Part shown: in pieces, positions 1-7,447 of the stretch
Layout of the letters: every line of letters begins with the position of its first letter
Position numbering within the stretch: position 1 is the first letter of the stretch
Source of the DNA: CAYVAP01 sp964343195
GTDB taxonomy: Bacteria; Bacteroidota; Bacteroidia; J057
Reading direction: 5' to 3'
NCBI GenBank assembly: GCA_964343195.1
Contig: CAYFIR010000045.1
Coordinates: 1-44,223 of the forward strand
Length of the DNA: 44,223 bases
Notes under the pieces: model-generated
Told to the model about the DNA's origin: nothing
Databases searched by the model: none
The model's input: the letters and a program-made list of their open reading frames with translations, nothing else
Program-made: the position numbers and the translations under genes

Positions 1-75
1 AAAGGCCCATATGGACTCTCTGAGGCTGTTTTTGTAGGCCGAAACCAATGACTAGAGCAGAACAGAGCTTTTGAA

Positions 76-163
76 CCATCCAAAGGATGGCGCTGGTGAG
101 AGCCTGTGCTGAGCGAAGTGAAGTACCTGGAGCCGACACCCGTTGTCTTCAAGTCTCCGACTT
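76..163. repeat. Hairpin-rich dispersed repeat, copy 1
   Basis: It opens with a perfect hairpin CCATCC-AAA-GGATGG followed by CGCTGGTGAG. It later carries GAGCCGACACC and TGTCTTCAAGTCTCCGACTT, which ends in an AAGTC-TCC-GACTT hairpin. The same elements in the same order occur at 15332-15398. There the first hairpin keeps its stem but has the loop TATA, and the middle spacer is shorter. Conserved stems with changed loops suggest that structure matters. Family unknown. Confidence 0.7.
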
Positions 164-241
164 CAGAATTGATTGGGCAGGAGCTCCGACAGAACGTTTA
201 TCAAGGATGACAATTTTTGGATATAGTCCAGCTAAGAAAGG

Positions 242-260
242 CCAGCCGCTTGTTGGCTGG
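242..260 (-). terminator. Possible terminator of the VWA gene
   Basis: CCAGCC and GGCTGG form a 6-bp GC-rich stem with a 7-nt loop, about 22 nt past the stop codon of the minus-strand FG-GAP/VWA gene. Read on the minus strand it is followed by CCTTTCTT, only a weak T tract, so intrinsic termination is plausible but not strong. Confidence 0.35.
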
Positions 261-282
261 TGGTAAGGAGGGGCCAGTTTGC

Positions 283-2226
283 TTACTCCCTCACTCTGAT
301 CACCTTGATCTCATTGATCAGGGCTTCCGTAGCACTACCGGAAGTCACATGGCTTAGGTTTCCGTTTCCTAACCGTGCGATTTTTTCCATTCCATCGATC
401 TGCCACTGGGCAGGCTTGCCAAAGTAAAAGACACTCAGGGGAACCTTCAGTTCCTGATTGCGCTCCAGGGTCCGGTCCAGGCTTTCCAGGTCAAATCCTC
501 CGTCAGTAGCCATGATGATGCGGTTATTGCCGTCGGGAATGAAGTTTTCTTCGGCCAGGATGAAGGCCATTTCCAGGGCTTTGCGTGGCTTGGTCTCGCC
601 CCGGGACTGGAGTCCTAACAGGGTTTGGGTAATGTGGTCCCTTTCCTCAGCCGCGACAGCTGACAGGTACACCGTGGGCTTTCCCGAATAGGTAACAATG
701 GAAACCTTGTCTTCCGGACGTAGAAAGGGCAGCAAATCAGTAAAAGCCTGTCTCAGGAGGGGAAGCTTGGTCGAATGTTCCATGGAGGCGGAAACATCGA
801 GCAAAAAAATGACGTGGCTGGGAGCATATCCGCTAAGGTCATACAGGCTATCTATTCTGGCGGAGTCCTCCGCCGTGGTGGCACTGGCATAGATGCGGGC
901 GCTGTCTTCAGGAGTAATGGTAAAAGCCCCTTCCTGCCAGGCCAGGGTATCGGCGAGTCGCTCAGGCCAATCCTGTGGACGCAATACCCAGAAAGAGCCT
1001 TCGCTCAGGGGGTTGAGATGCCGCTCCCCATTAACGAGTAACTCCTCTATGCTGTCTCCGTCCAGGTCTCCGGCCGGATTGAGGGAATAGGCCCATTCCT
1101 GTGGGCCTGCCCCCTGAAATTCGCCTTCAAAATTTACCGTCGTCTGGCTGATCTTATGGTGGGTGGCCACCTGTCCGGAAGGGGTGATTGTGAGCACATA
1201 GATGGCTCCCTCGTCCTTTCCTCCATCATCGTCCAGGTAGAGTCCTGTTGCAAGAGAAATCAGGGTATCCTGTCCCCAGGTCGGCATATAGGCGAGGCTA
1301 TTGGCCCAGCGATCTGAGGGCGTAAGGGGGATGTCCAGGCCTCGTTGCCGGTTACTTATCTTGTGCCAGGAGCCGGGCTGGCTCATTTTGCAGAGATAAA
1401 GTGCCCCCTCGTCCAACCCACTATCGTCATCAGCAGGAGCTCCGATAGCCAATTGTCCCGTAGCGGAGATATATTCTACCGCAAATCCAAACTGATCCCC
1501 ACGGCTGAGCTGCTCCGTCATTTCTGGAAAATACTCAGCAATATCGACTACGTCTTTGACCACTCCAGGGCTTTCCATCAGGAGCAGAAACACATTGCCA
1601 GTGTGTTTGGAAACCATGCCCGGAGCACCTACTGCGAGGTCCTGTTGCCCATTGCCATCCAGATCGCCGACCACTGCTACGTCATGTCCAAACTTCAGGC
1701 CCCGCCCGATTTTGCCCCGTAGCTCCGGCGTATAGCTGTCGAGAGAGATTTTTTCTTTCATGTTTCCCTCGGGAGTAAGCAGCAGGATCCATACCCGACC
1801 AGAGGGCTGTCCCGAGGCATCAGCCCGAGGCTCACAAATTGCCACATCGGGTATCCCGTCTCCGTCCCAATCTCCCAATGCTTCCACCCTTCGCCCAAAC
1901 TCGCCGCCCGCGTTGGCATCGTTAATCCGGAGGACATGGGCCTGCTGAATTATGCCCGAAGTATTTACGGATGCGATCCAAAGCCCAGGGGTTCCCATTT
2001 CTCCGATGGCAATCTCGGTGGTCCCGTCACCGTTGAGGTCTCCCAAAGCTGCGACTCCAGCTCCGGTCTGATTCCAGTTCGGAAATGCCGGGCCTTCAGG
2101 CAGGTCTGCATGGGTAAAGTGCCAATAATCATAGAACACACGGTTCTGGGCCTGCGTCCTGGAGGTGGATAGGAAAGCCAATATGAGTAAAAGGGTAGGG
2201 AATCGAAATTGGGAGAGGTAATACAT
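283..2226 (-). CDS. Secreted FG-GAP propeller / von Willebrand A protein
   Basis: Predicted exported protein of 647 residues. I chose the start at 2226 because the protein then opens with a compact signal peptide (MYYLSQFRFPTLLLILAFL, cleavage after TQA); an upstream in-frame ATG would only add eight polar residues. Residues about 50-420 contain integrin-type FG-GAP repeats with calcium-loop motifs such as GDLNGDGTTE, GDWDGDGIPD, GDLDGNGQQD and GDLDGDSIEE, expected to form a beta-propeller. The last 177 residues are a VWA domain (HVIFLLDVSAS) with a DxSxS MIDAS motif, a conserved Thr in GETKP and an Asp in ATDGG, so metal-dependent ligand binding is likely. No T9SS C-terminal signal is evident. 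The gene is transcribed away from its right neighbour. The domains are clear; the ligand is unknown. Confidence 0.85.
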   Translation of the reverse strand: MYYLSQFRFPTLLLILAFLSTSRTQAQNRVFYDYWHFTHADLPEGPAFPNWNQTGAGVAALGDLNGDGTTEIAIGEMGTPGLWIASVNTSGIIQQAHVLRINDANAGGEFGRRVEALGDWDGDGIPDVAICEPRADASGQPSGRVWILLLTPEGNMKEKISLDSYTPELRGKIGRGLKFGHDVAVVGDLDGNGQQDLAVGAPGMVSKHTGNVFLLLMESPGVVKDVVDIAEYFPEMTEQLSRGDQFGFAVEYISATGQLAIGAPADDDSGLDEGALYLCKMSQPGSWHKISNRQRGLDIPLTPSDRWANSLAYMPTWGQDTLISLATGLYLDDDGGKDEGAIYVLTITPSGQVATHHKISQTTVNFEGEFQGAGPQEWAYSLNPAGDLDGDSIEELLVNGERHLNPLSEGSFWVLRPQDWPERLADTLAWQEGAFTITPEDSARIYASATTAEDSARIDSLYDLSGYAPSHVIFLLDVSASMEHSTKLPLLRQAFTDLLPFLRPEDKVSIVTYSGKPTVYLSAVAAEERDHITQTLLGLQSRGETKPRKALEMAFILAEENFIPDGNNRIIMATDGGFDLESLDRTLERNQELKVPLSVFYFGKPAQWQIDGMEKIARLGNGNLSHVTSGSATEALINEIKVIRVRE

Positions 2227-2393
2227 ACAGTTATGGTCTTCTCTACCCAAATTACAGAATTTAGCGGACTGCCATTGGAAGAAAGCCGAAGGATATGTTG
2301 AAAATTCCTGTAAGATTTGGCACTGGAATGACGGTGGAGACTGCGGGTATTTGCACTCCTAATGGTTATTTTTCCTGCACTAGGAATTGAAAT

Positions 2394-2942
2394 ATGTCGA
2401 ATCAGTTTTTGAATTGGAGTTGGAGGATTGCCTTGATAATCGGGCTTGTGTTATTTGGGCCATTGCATGCACTGGCCCAGGAGGTCCCCTTGTTTCCCGA
2501 GGGGAAAGATGGAGCTATAGCACTGCTGGAATATGTATTGAAGGCTGATGAGGCTACCCGCGAGCAGTTAACGATCGCGATGGAGCCTACCCGTGAGGAT
2601 TGCGACAGCCTGATCAAGGATAAGCGCCTGGCCCGGAAGGTTTTTCAGTACCAAAAGTATCTGGCTCGTCATGCAGATATCATCCTGAAACCTCTACTGC
2701 CGGAGCAAACCGAGTGGATATTGTGGCAGGCAAATGCCGCTTCTCTAATAGCATATGAGGGAGACGCACGGCAGTTTCCCGGTGGGTACAGAGAACTTGC
2801 AGAATGGCTCAAGCCTGATGTGTCTGTGTATCGATTCAAATTCATCGAACCCGGACGCAAGATGGGCACTTCCTATGACCTGTTGGTATTTATCAATGGG
2901 CACTGGCGCCTGATCCATCGGCCATGGATCGTACTGTTCTGA
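2394..2942 (+). CDS. Secreted protein of unknown function
   Basis: A 182-residue protein with an N-terminal signal peptide (hydrophobic IALIIGLVLFGPLHALA, cleavage before QEV). I recognise no domain in the mature part, which is mixed helical/charged with a C-terminal segment rich in aromatic residues (YDLLVFINGHWRLIHRPWIVLF) resembling the last strands of a small alpha+beta fold of the SnoaL/NTF2 sort; that comparison is only an impression. It is divergent from the FG-GAP/VWA gene (168 nt apart) and convergent with the VOC gene 30 nt downstream, so it is probably monocistronic. Start at the first ATG of the frame, directly before the signal peptide. Confidence 0.7.
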   Translation: MSNQFLNWSWRIALIIGLVLFGPLHALAQEVPLFPEGKDGAIALLEYVLKADEATREQLTIAMEPTREDCDSLIKDKRLARKVFQYQKYLARHADIILKPLLPEQTEWILWQANAASLIAYEGDARQFPGGYRELAEWLKPDVSVYRFKFIEPGRKMGTSYDLLVFINGHWRLIHRPWIVLF

Positions 2943-2972
2943 TAGAAAGGGGGCCAGGGCTCCCGACCATGC

Positions 2973-3347
2973 TCATCGCCGGGTCCACTTGGGGGAGGTC
3001 AGGGTAAGCCGATTCCCGAAGGGATCGCCCGTGGTTACTTCCCACAAGTTTTCATCGTAGAAGGGCGTTTCCAGACCTGGGCGGCTGAATTTGTATTCTC
3101 TGGCCAGCAGTTGTGCATGGTAAGCAGGGAGGTCAGGGAAATTTTCAACATAGACCCGGCTGCCCGGAGTGCAGTCGCCGTGATGTTCCGTCAGGTGGAG
3201 AGAGAGATTCCCAAGTGAAATTTGCAGGTATTTGGGAGAACCTTCAGGCTTGTATTCCCAGTCGATTTTGAACCCCATCCAGCCCACGTAGTGCTCCAGG
3301 GCTTTTTCATAATCAAAAATGCGAAAAATGGGTATGGCTTTGGACAT
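2973..3347 (-). CDS. Glyoxalase/bleomycin resistance (VOC) superfamily protein
   Basis: A 124-residue single-module protein of the vicinal oxygen chelate fold. It shows the family pattern: an N-terminal PIFRIFDYEKALEHYVGWMGF segment (strand, helix, strand), a central LSLHLTEHHGD strand, and the C-terminal signature TTGDPFGNRLTLTSP. Length is normal for a one-module VOC protein that dimerises. The subgroup with LHLTEHHGDCTPG is commonly annotated as a bleomycin-resistance-like or glyoxalase superfamily protein of unknown substrate. Conserved His and Glu residues could bind metal, but metal use is not proven. The gene is convergent with the secreted protein gene and cytoplasmic by absence of a signal. 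Confidence 0.85.
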   Translation of the reverse strand: MSKAIPIFRIFDYEKALEHYVGWMGFKIDWEYKPEGSPKYLQISLGNLSLHLTEHHGDCTPGSRVYVENFPDLPAYHAQLLAREYKFSRPGLETPFYDENLWEVTTGDPFGNRLTLTSPKWTRR

Positions 3348-3418
3348 ACGGTTATGTGGTTAACATTTCGGGAAGGGAGGAAATCGCTCGGGGTACTCCC
3401 ATGACTGAATGTAAGCCT

Positions 3419-3452
3419 TTTGGTACTGAGTTAGGCGAATTGATTATCTTTT
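3419..3452 (+). promoter_or_regulatory. Candidate Bacteroidota-type promoter for the trypsin-EAD gene
   Basis: TTTG at 3419-3422 and TATCTTTT at 3445-3452 resemble the Bacteroidota -33/-7 pattern (TTTG, about 19 nt, TAnnTTTG), with one mismatch in the -7 box and a longer 22-nt spacer. The -7 box lies 24 nt before the ATG at 3477. Sequence match only. Confidence 0.3.
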
Positions 3453-3476
3453 CGCAACCTTCAAACCTTCCCTTTT

Positions 3477-4397
3477 ATGAACACTACTTTCAGCTACTTA
3501 CAACAGGCCAGTGTTAACATTAGCGGTGTCGCCTCAGGTTTCTGGATTACTGAACATTGGGTGGTAAGTGCCGGGCATGTAGTGGGGCAGGTACAGCAGC
3601 ATCAGACTGATCTGGTAGGGTATGTACATCGCGATGGAAAGCAGGTGGCCAATCCCCTGACCCTTGTCAAAAGCTTTATGCCCGATTACGATATTGCGAT
3701 TTTTGCAGCCCAGGAACCGCATCCCGGAAAGGTGGTTCCCCTCGCTTCAGTCTACCGTGACGGGCAGGACCTCTATGGCTTTGGTTACCAGCCTTACGAG
3801 GAAAAAGGACGCTTTTATATGCTAAAACATCAGGGGAGGACGGTCCATGGAAATGCAGATATGCTCGTATTAGACGGCCATATTTTTCACGGATTTTCGG
3901 GCTCATTGCTCTACAATCCCGTTACGGACGCCATTTGTGGGATGGTCACCTCAGTTCGCAAGCATCAGGAGCAGGTGCTGGAAACCTATGCCATCTCATC
4001 GGTCACCCTGGAGAGGTGCATTCGACAGATACTTCCCAGTTTCGAAACCAAACCGATAGATACCATGGGGCTCCAGTCCCTTGATGACACGGGTGCTACG
4101 CCTTCCTCTATCGATCTATCTCAGGGTGGGGCGGCGCTTTTGGCTCAGGCCGAAGCTCATCTGAGACAGTCGGATTTTGAAAATGTCTTTGACATTTTGC
4201 GGGAATTGGCCCCTATCCAAAGCATTAAAAACGATCTCATACTGACCGAATCAAAGTACCACAACCTGCGTCGGAATCAGAACCTGGGGATGGCCAGCTA
4301 CGAACAGATGCGCATTGAGCAGAGCCAAATTGGGCAGGCGCTGTTGCTGACGATGGAAAATATCCGGGAATGGGAGACCGAGCAGCATGCTGATTAG
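3477..4397 (+). CDS. Trypsin-like serine protease fused to effector-associated domain (EAD11-like)
   Basis: A 306-residue cytoplasmic protein without a signal peptide. Residues 1-190 form a trypsin-like peptidase with a plausible triad: His34 (VVSAGHVV), Asp72 (DYDIAIF) and Ser141 (GFSGSLL, equivalent to the GDSGG box). Residues about 212-300 form a helical module with the pattern LLAQAEAHLRQSDFENVFDIL, then NDLILTESKYHNLRR, then GMASYEQMRIEQSQIGQALL. This matches my memory of effector-associated domain 11. Such EADs are adaptor modules that join stand-alone effectors (proteases, TIR, CHAT) to NTPase sensor proteins of bacterial conflict systems. No partner NTPase is visible nearby, so the partner is presumably elsewhere in the genome. 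The protease call is firm; the EAD11 call rests on pattern recognition. Confidence 0.8.
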   Translation: MNTTFSYLQQASVNISGVASGFWITEHWVVSAGHVVGQVQQHQTDLVGYVHRDGKQVANPLTLVKSFMPDYDIAIFAAQEPHPGKVVPLASVYRDGQDLYGFGYQPYEEKGRFYMLKHQGRTVHGNADMLVLDGHIFHGFSGSLLYNPVTDAICGMVTSVRKHQEQVLETYAISSVTLERCIRQILPSFETKPIDTMGLQSLDDTGATPSSIDLSQGGAALLAQAEAHLRQSDFENVFDILRELAPIQSIKNDLILTESKYHNLRRNQNLGMASYEQMRIEQSQIGQALLLTMENIREWETEQHAD

Positions 4398-4713
4398 CGG
4401 ATGCTTGTGGCCAGGGACCAATGGGTGTAGGTCAAAATTCCTCCGGAGCGAGCGTTTTTTACCCCCAACCCTCTTTCCGATGAACCGGAATCTTCGACAA
4501 GGGGCAAACGGACGGGGCAAGAAGATCCTGGCGCCACGCGAAATCCCTTCAGGGGGAAACAGGGGTGAAAATGGCCCTATGTGAAAACTGTTCTACAAAT
4601 GGACCAATTGTTTGATTGCCGGAAATGCTTATATTGATAAATCCGGGCAAAAATTTTTGCAGAATCTATCCACGTGACTGCCCCAATACTGGCCACTATC
4701 TACCACTGTTTCC
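4398..4713. other. Intergenic region without recognised gene
   Basis: About 316 nt between the trypsin-EAD gene and the membrane protein gene. The only reading frames are short and overlap or shadow the flanks. A CTCCGGAG palindrome followed by CGAGCG and six Ts occurs near 4441-4456, but it lacks a loop and so is not a convincing terminator. I see nothing else. Confidence 0.5.
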
Positions 4714-5580
4714 ATGCGCACCCTATCTGAATTCGCCTCCCGTAACCTTGTCCTGAGTCAGGTTTTGATAACTCTGGCTTCTATTATATTGGCTCTGACG
4801 GGCATTTTGTTAGGGATGCTGCTTTGGGGAGATACTGGAATCCGCTGGGAAAATGCCCTGGCAACTGGTTTTGCCATTTTTCTCTGTTTGCACCTAGTTC
4901 ATTCATGGCATCGTCTCACGGTGCGTCCGACCCTCATGCAGCGATGGATGTATCGGGGAGGGCTATATTTTGCTGCTCTGGTGATGGCAGTCGGCCTTGG
5001 ACTGAGGACGGGAGAAAACCAGGACCTCCTTGAAAAATATTCAAATACCGAGGTAAAGGAGGTACAGGCAGTAAGTCAGGTGTCTCCGGAAGTCGCTGCC
5101 AGGACCGGAGTCCAGGGGGCCTGGTTCAAATTCAAGCGATGGTTTGCCGAGAAGACCCTGTTTATCAGGCGTCAGGCTGATGAAAGCCTTTGGTGGCGGG
5201 CATCGCTGTATGTGTTGACCTTTTTGGTCTCAGTCTTTCTGATCCCCTTTGCTGTAGCTGCCTCCTGCGCACTGCTGTGTTCGGATCTGGCAGTGTTGGG
5301 GGTGCTGGTACTGTTGGGCGGACCGTTGATCAGCTTGATAGGAGGCCCATTTGCCTATCTGGGAATATTTGGGATCAAGGAACCTGCCCAGCGACGCAGG
5401 GGATTCTGGCTAAGCTTCCTGGCTACTATTCTGGGCATCCTGTTAGTGATTTTGTTGATCAATGCAGCTGAGATGGCAGCATTGGCGATCCTGGCAGGAC
5501 TCGGCATCGCAGGCCTTCTGATAGGGTTGATATTGCTGGCAGCACGAATGCGGCAGGAAACAGGAGATGCCAGTCCATGA
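4714..5580 (+). CDS. Polytopic membrane protein of unknown function
   Basis: A 288-residue integral membrane protein. Hydrophobic stretches suggest about seven or eight helices: residues about 13-40 (LVLSQVLITLASIILALTGI), 47-64, 82-96, then after a soluble loop containing FKFKRWFAEK and RRQADESLWW, four more from about 165 to 280. The loop between helices 3 and 4 is charged and may be cytoplasmic. I recognise no family. It overlaps the following GNAT gene by four nucleotides (ATGA), so the two are almost certainly co-transcribed and translationally coupled. The start is the first ATG of the frame. Confidence 0.75.
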   Translation: MRTLSEFASRNLVLSQVLITLASIILALTGILLGMLLWGDTGIRWENALATGFAIFLCLHLVHSWHRLTVRPTLMQRWMYRGGLYFAALVMAVGLGLRTGENQDLLEKYSNTEVKEVQAVSQVSPEVAARTGVQGAWFKFKRWFAEKTLFIRRQADESLWWRASLYVLTFLVSVFLIPFAVAASCALLCSDLAVLGVLVLLGGPLISLIGGPFAYLGIFGIKEPAQRRRGFWLSFLATILGILLVILLINAAEMAALAILAGLGIAGLLIGLILLAARMRQETGDASP

Positions 5581-6128
5581 TTCCCGGTCCTACTCAGCGA
5601 CTTTACTTCCGGGTGCCACGGGAAAACCAGGCAGCCTTCATTCTCCGTCTGGTTAATAGCCCAGGCTGGCTGAAGTACATCGGAGACCGAAAAGTGTATT
5701 CGATGGCTGATGCGAAACAATATATCCGCAGCCGGATATTGGGCGATTTTCAACGCGAAAGTACGGGATTGTTTGAGGTGCGACTGAAGTCAAATGACCG
5801 GCCCATAGGGCTATGCGGACTCCTGAAACGGGACTTCCTGCCAGCACCTGACATAGGATTTGCTCTGCTACCAGAATATGCAGGAGCTGGCTATGCCTAT
5901 GAAGCCGCCCATCAGATCATCAACTGGAGCTTTGAAGAGCAAAACCTGCCCACTATTCTGGCCATCACCCTGGAAGAGAACCTCCGCTCGCGAAAACTGC
6001 TGACCCGTTTGGGTATGAAACTGAAGCCCGAAAAGGTAAAAGAGCCTGGACAGGAGCCCTTGCTGCTATATTCCCTGTCAAATCCTACTTGCCAGCACGT
6101 TCGGAATGAGGAAATTGAACAGCGATGA
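5577..6128 (+). CDS. GNAT family N-acetyltransferase (RimJ/RimL-like)
   Basis: A 183-residue cytoplasmic acetyltransferase. It shows the RimJ/RimL-type arrangement: an N-terminal TQRLYFRVP strand, WLKYIGDRKVYSMADAKQYI (typical W-x-x-x-I-G-D-R segment), GLCGLLKRD (strand 4), then the acetyl-CoA binding region DIGFALLPEYAGAGYAYEAA, with an AGAGYA loop in place of the usual R/Q-G-x-G-x-G/A, and ENLRSRKLLTRLGMKL near the end. It should transfer acetyl groups from acetyl-CoA to an amine, perhaps a protein N-terminus or a small molecule; the substrate cannot be told. Translational overlap with the upstream membrane protein gene suggests a shared function. Confidence 0.88.
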   Translation: MIPGPTQRLYFRVPRENQAAFILRLVNSPGWLKYIGDRKVYSMADAKQYIRSRILGDFQRESTGLFEVRLKSNDRPIGLCGLLKRDFLPAPDIGFALLPEYAGAGYAYEAAHQIINWSFEEQNLPTILAITLEENLRSRKLLTRLGMKLKPEKVKEPGQEPLLLYSLSNPTCQHVRNEEIEQR

Positions 6129-6432
6129 CGCAGACAATTTTCTGACGCATCACTGCAGGGAAGCGACAGGTTTTAGGGTTGAAGAGTTCGTTCCGGAAGC
6201 ATCAACTGTTTCCCCCCATGCCTGATTTCACTACCTGGTTGAATCCAACACCGACTGAGAAGGAATGCTTTTGGGCATTTCTTACACATGTTTGAATAAT
6301 TGGGGGGTTGGTTAACTCTGAAATGTGGAAAAAGCGAACTTGTAGTTGAACTATAAAGGTGATGGTACTCCCAGGTACAGGAGTTTTACCCAGCCTTTTC
6401 ATTTGCTATTGTAACCAGGAATATCGGGAATT
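6129..6432. other. Intergenic region upstream of receiver gene
   Basis: About 304 nt with no credible reading frame. It probably carries the promoter of the receiver-domain gene, but I could not find a good TTTG/TAnnTTTG pair. No strong hairpin or terminator was found after the GNAT gene. Confidence 0.4.
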
Positions 6433-6924
6433 ATGGAGCGGAAAGTATTAATGGAGGAGAAAATCGGGCAGAGGCATCACCCTGATAATCAGGTGGGGAG
6501 CTCAGAAAATGATAACGCTCAGTCGTTTGGGGCCAGACCTTCAGACTGTTCAAAAAGAATATTGGTTGTGGAAGACAATCTGGTGAATTACAAGATTGTC
6601 AGCCGATTTCTGAATAAATGGGGCTTCGAACACGCAAATGCTGAAAATGGAGTAGAGGCATTGAAGATGATGGAGACCGAATGTTATGCCCTTGCCCTAA
6701 TGGACCTGCACATGCCTTTGATGGACGGGTATGAGACTACCCGCCAAATCCGAGCCCATGAGGATTCCCGAAAAGCCAACCTGCCTATCATTGCCTTCAG
6801 TGCGGATGCGGTTGCAGAAATTCAGCAAAAGGCCTCAGAGGCTGGAATTAATGGCTTTGCCAATAAGCCTTTTAAACCAGCCGAGCTTCACGCCGAAATC
6901 GAGCGATTGATAGCATCAAGGTAA
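6433..6924 (+). CDS. Stand-alone response regulator receiver protein
   Basis: A 163-residue protein with a non-conserved hydrophilic leader of about 40 residues followed by one CheY-like receiver domain (about 41-162). Acidic pocket residues are Glu47 and Asp48 (VVEDN), the phospho-acceptor is Asp91 (ALMDLHMPLMDG), the switch Ser123 sits in AFSA, and Lys145 in NKPF. The VEDNxVN and DLHMPLMDGYE motifs are those of receivers at the C-terminus of hybrid histidine kinases, not of DNA-binding regulators, and there is no output domain. It likely works as a phosphorelay shuttle or single-domain regulator with an unlinked kinase. An alternative start is the ATG at 6451. The TAA stop codon is also the left target duplication of a MITE-like element that begins at the next base. 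Confidence 0.88.
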   Translation: MERKVLMEEKIGQRHHPDNQVGSSENDNAQSFGARPSDCSKRILVVEDNLVNYKIVSRFLNKWGFEHANAENGVEALKMMETECYALALMDLHMPLMDGYETTRQIRAHEDSRKANLPIIAFSADAVAEIQQKASEAGINGFANKPFKPAELHAEIERLIASR

Positions 6925-7112
6925 GAGGCTGTTTGGATTTTTCCTTATCGGCCCAAACTGGTCTTTTTGCGCCCTGTCTGCGTCAATTTTCCTCAAAATC
7001 CCGCTTGCGGGATTTCTCGAGACTCAAAGCTAGGGCCCCTTCCCCAGCTTTTCGTTGTCAGACCCCAAAAATCCTGCGTTTGACCTCGAAACACCAAAAC
7101 CTAAACAGCCTC
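6925..7112. mobile_element. MITE-like element 1 (188 bp)
   Basis: Bounded by the perfect 10-bp terminal inverted repeats GAGGCTGTTT (6925-6934) and AAACAGCCTC (7103-7112), with further partial inner symmetry. Flanked on both sides by TAA (6922-6924 and 7113-7115), a 3-bp target duplication. It has no coding capacity beyond a frame with no sign of being a gene. The left TAA is the stop codon of the receiver gene, so the insertion restored the stop exactly. A 3-bp TNA target fits some IS5-superfamily transposases; that assignment is inference. Confidence 0.65.
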
Positions 7113-7115
7113 TAA

Positions 7116-7420
7116 GCTGGACTTTATGCATTTTTAAATGTGAAACATCCCTTCCTAGTACCAGCAAATTGGCCATCAGCAATTAATCAACATCGGGGTT
7201 TTAGGTGGATGTTGTTTAATTCGTGAACAACTTTCAGCAATCAATATTGTACAAAGGGATCTAAAGCAAACCTGGGGCGGCGTTGGCCCGGCATTTGGCG
7301 CTCGGGGCGGCTTGAGGGGCAGCCTGAAATGCCGAACTTTTTTGCCTACTTTTTTGAAAAAAAGTAGGTCCCGCAGAAGGCGACACTGCAATTGGAAAAG
7401 CATTTTGGATGAAGTCCAGC
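7116..7420. mobile_element. MITE-like element 2 (305 bp)
   Basis: Left end GCTGGACTTTATGCA (7116-7130) and right end, read inverted, GCTGGACTTCATCCA (13 of 15 identical). Flanked by TAA at 7113-7115 and 7421-7423, so it shares a TAA with element 1. Inside are an inverted repeat CGGCATTT/AAATGCCG (7289-7296, 7327-7334) and a hairpin of CCTACTTTTTT with its complement (7345-7368). It has no coding potential. A second right end of the same kind occurs at 215-235. Family not identified. Confidence 0.55.
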
Positions 7421-7447
7421 TAAGTTGGGGCATACCCTGCTACCTAT

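Larger units (their letters stand above)
1..282. other. Intergenic region with element end and hairpin repeat
   Basis: No coding region is visible here. The stretch holds one copy of a hairpin-rich dispersed repeat (76-163, second copy near 15332-15398). It also holds a motif at 215-235 (TTTTGGAT, two bases, AGTCCAGC, TAA) that nearly matches the right end of the MITE-like element ending at 7420. A CCAGCC/GGCTGG stem lies at 242-260. The left end of any element would be outside the window or lost. Confidence 0.5.

Noticed and set aside
22..31. GAGGCTGTTT identical to the end of MITE-like element 1
   Set aside because: No partner AAACAGCCTC follows and no TAA flanks it, so I cannot call an element here; it may be a chance match or a relic.
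2950..2964. Hairpin GGGGGC/GCTCCC between two convergent genes as a terminator
   Set aside because: Short loop, one mismatch and only a weak T run; insufficient for a call.
6933..7115. Possible 60-residue protein inside MITE-like element 1
   Set aside because: Its frame runs across the element from near its left end and its stop is the right-hand TAA; composition is not protein-like, so it is a by-product of the element.
7345..7368. CCTACTTTTTT hairpin as terminator of the CHAT gene
   Set aside because: The stem is mostly A-T, no T tract follows on the minus strand, and it lies inside MITE-like element 2.
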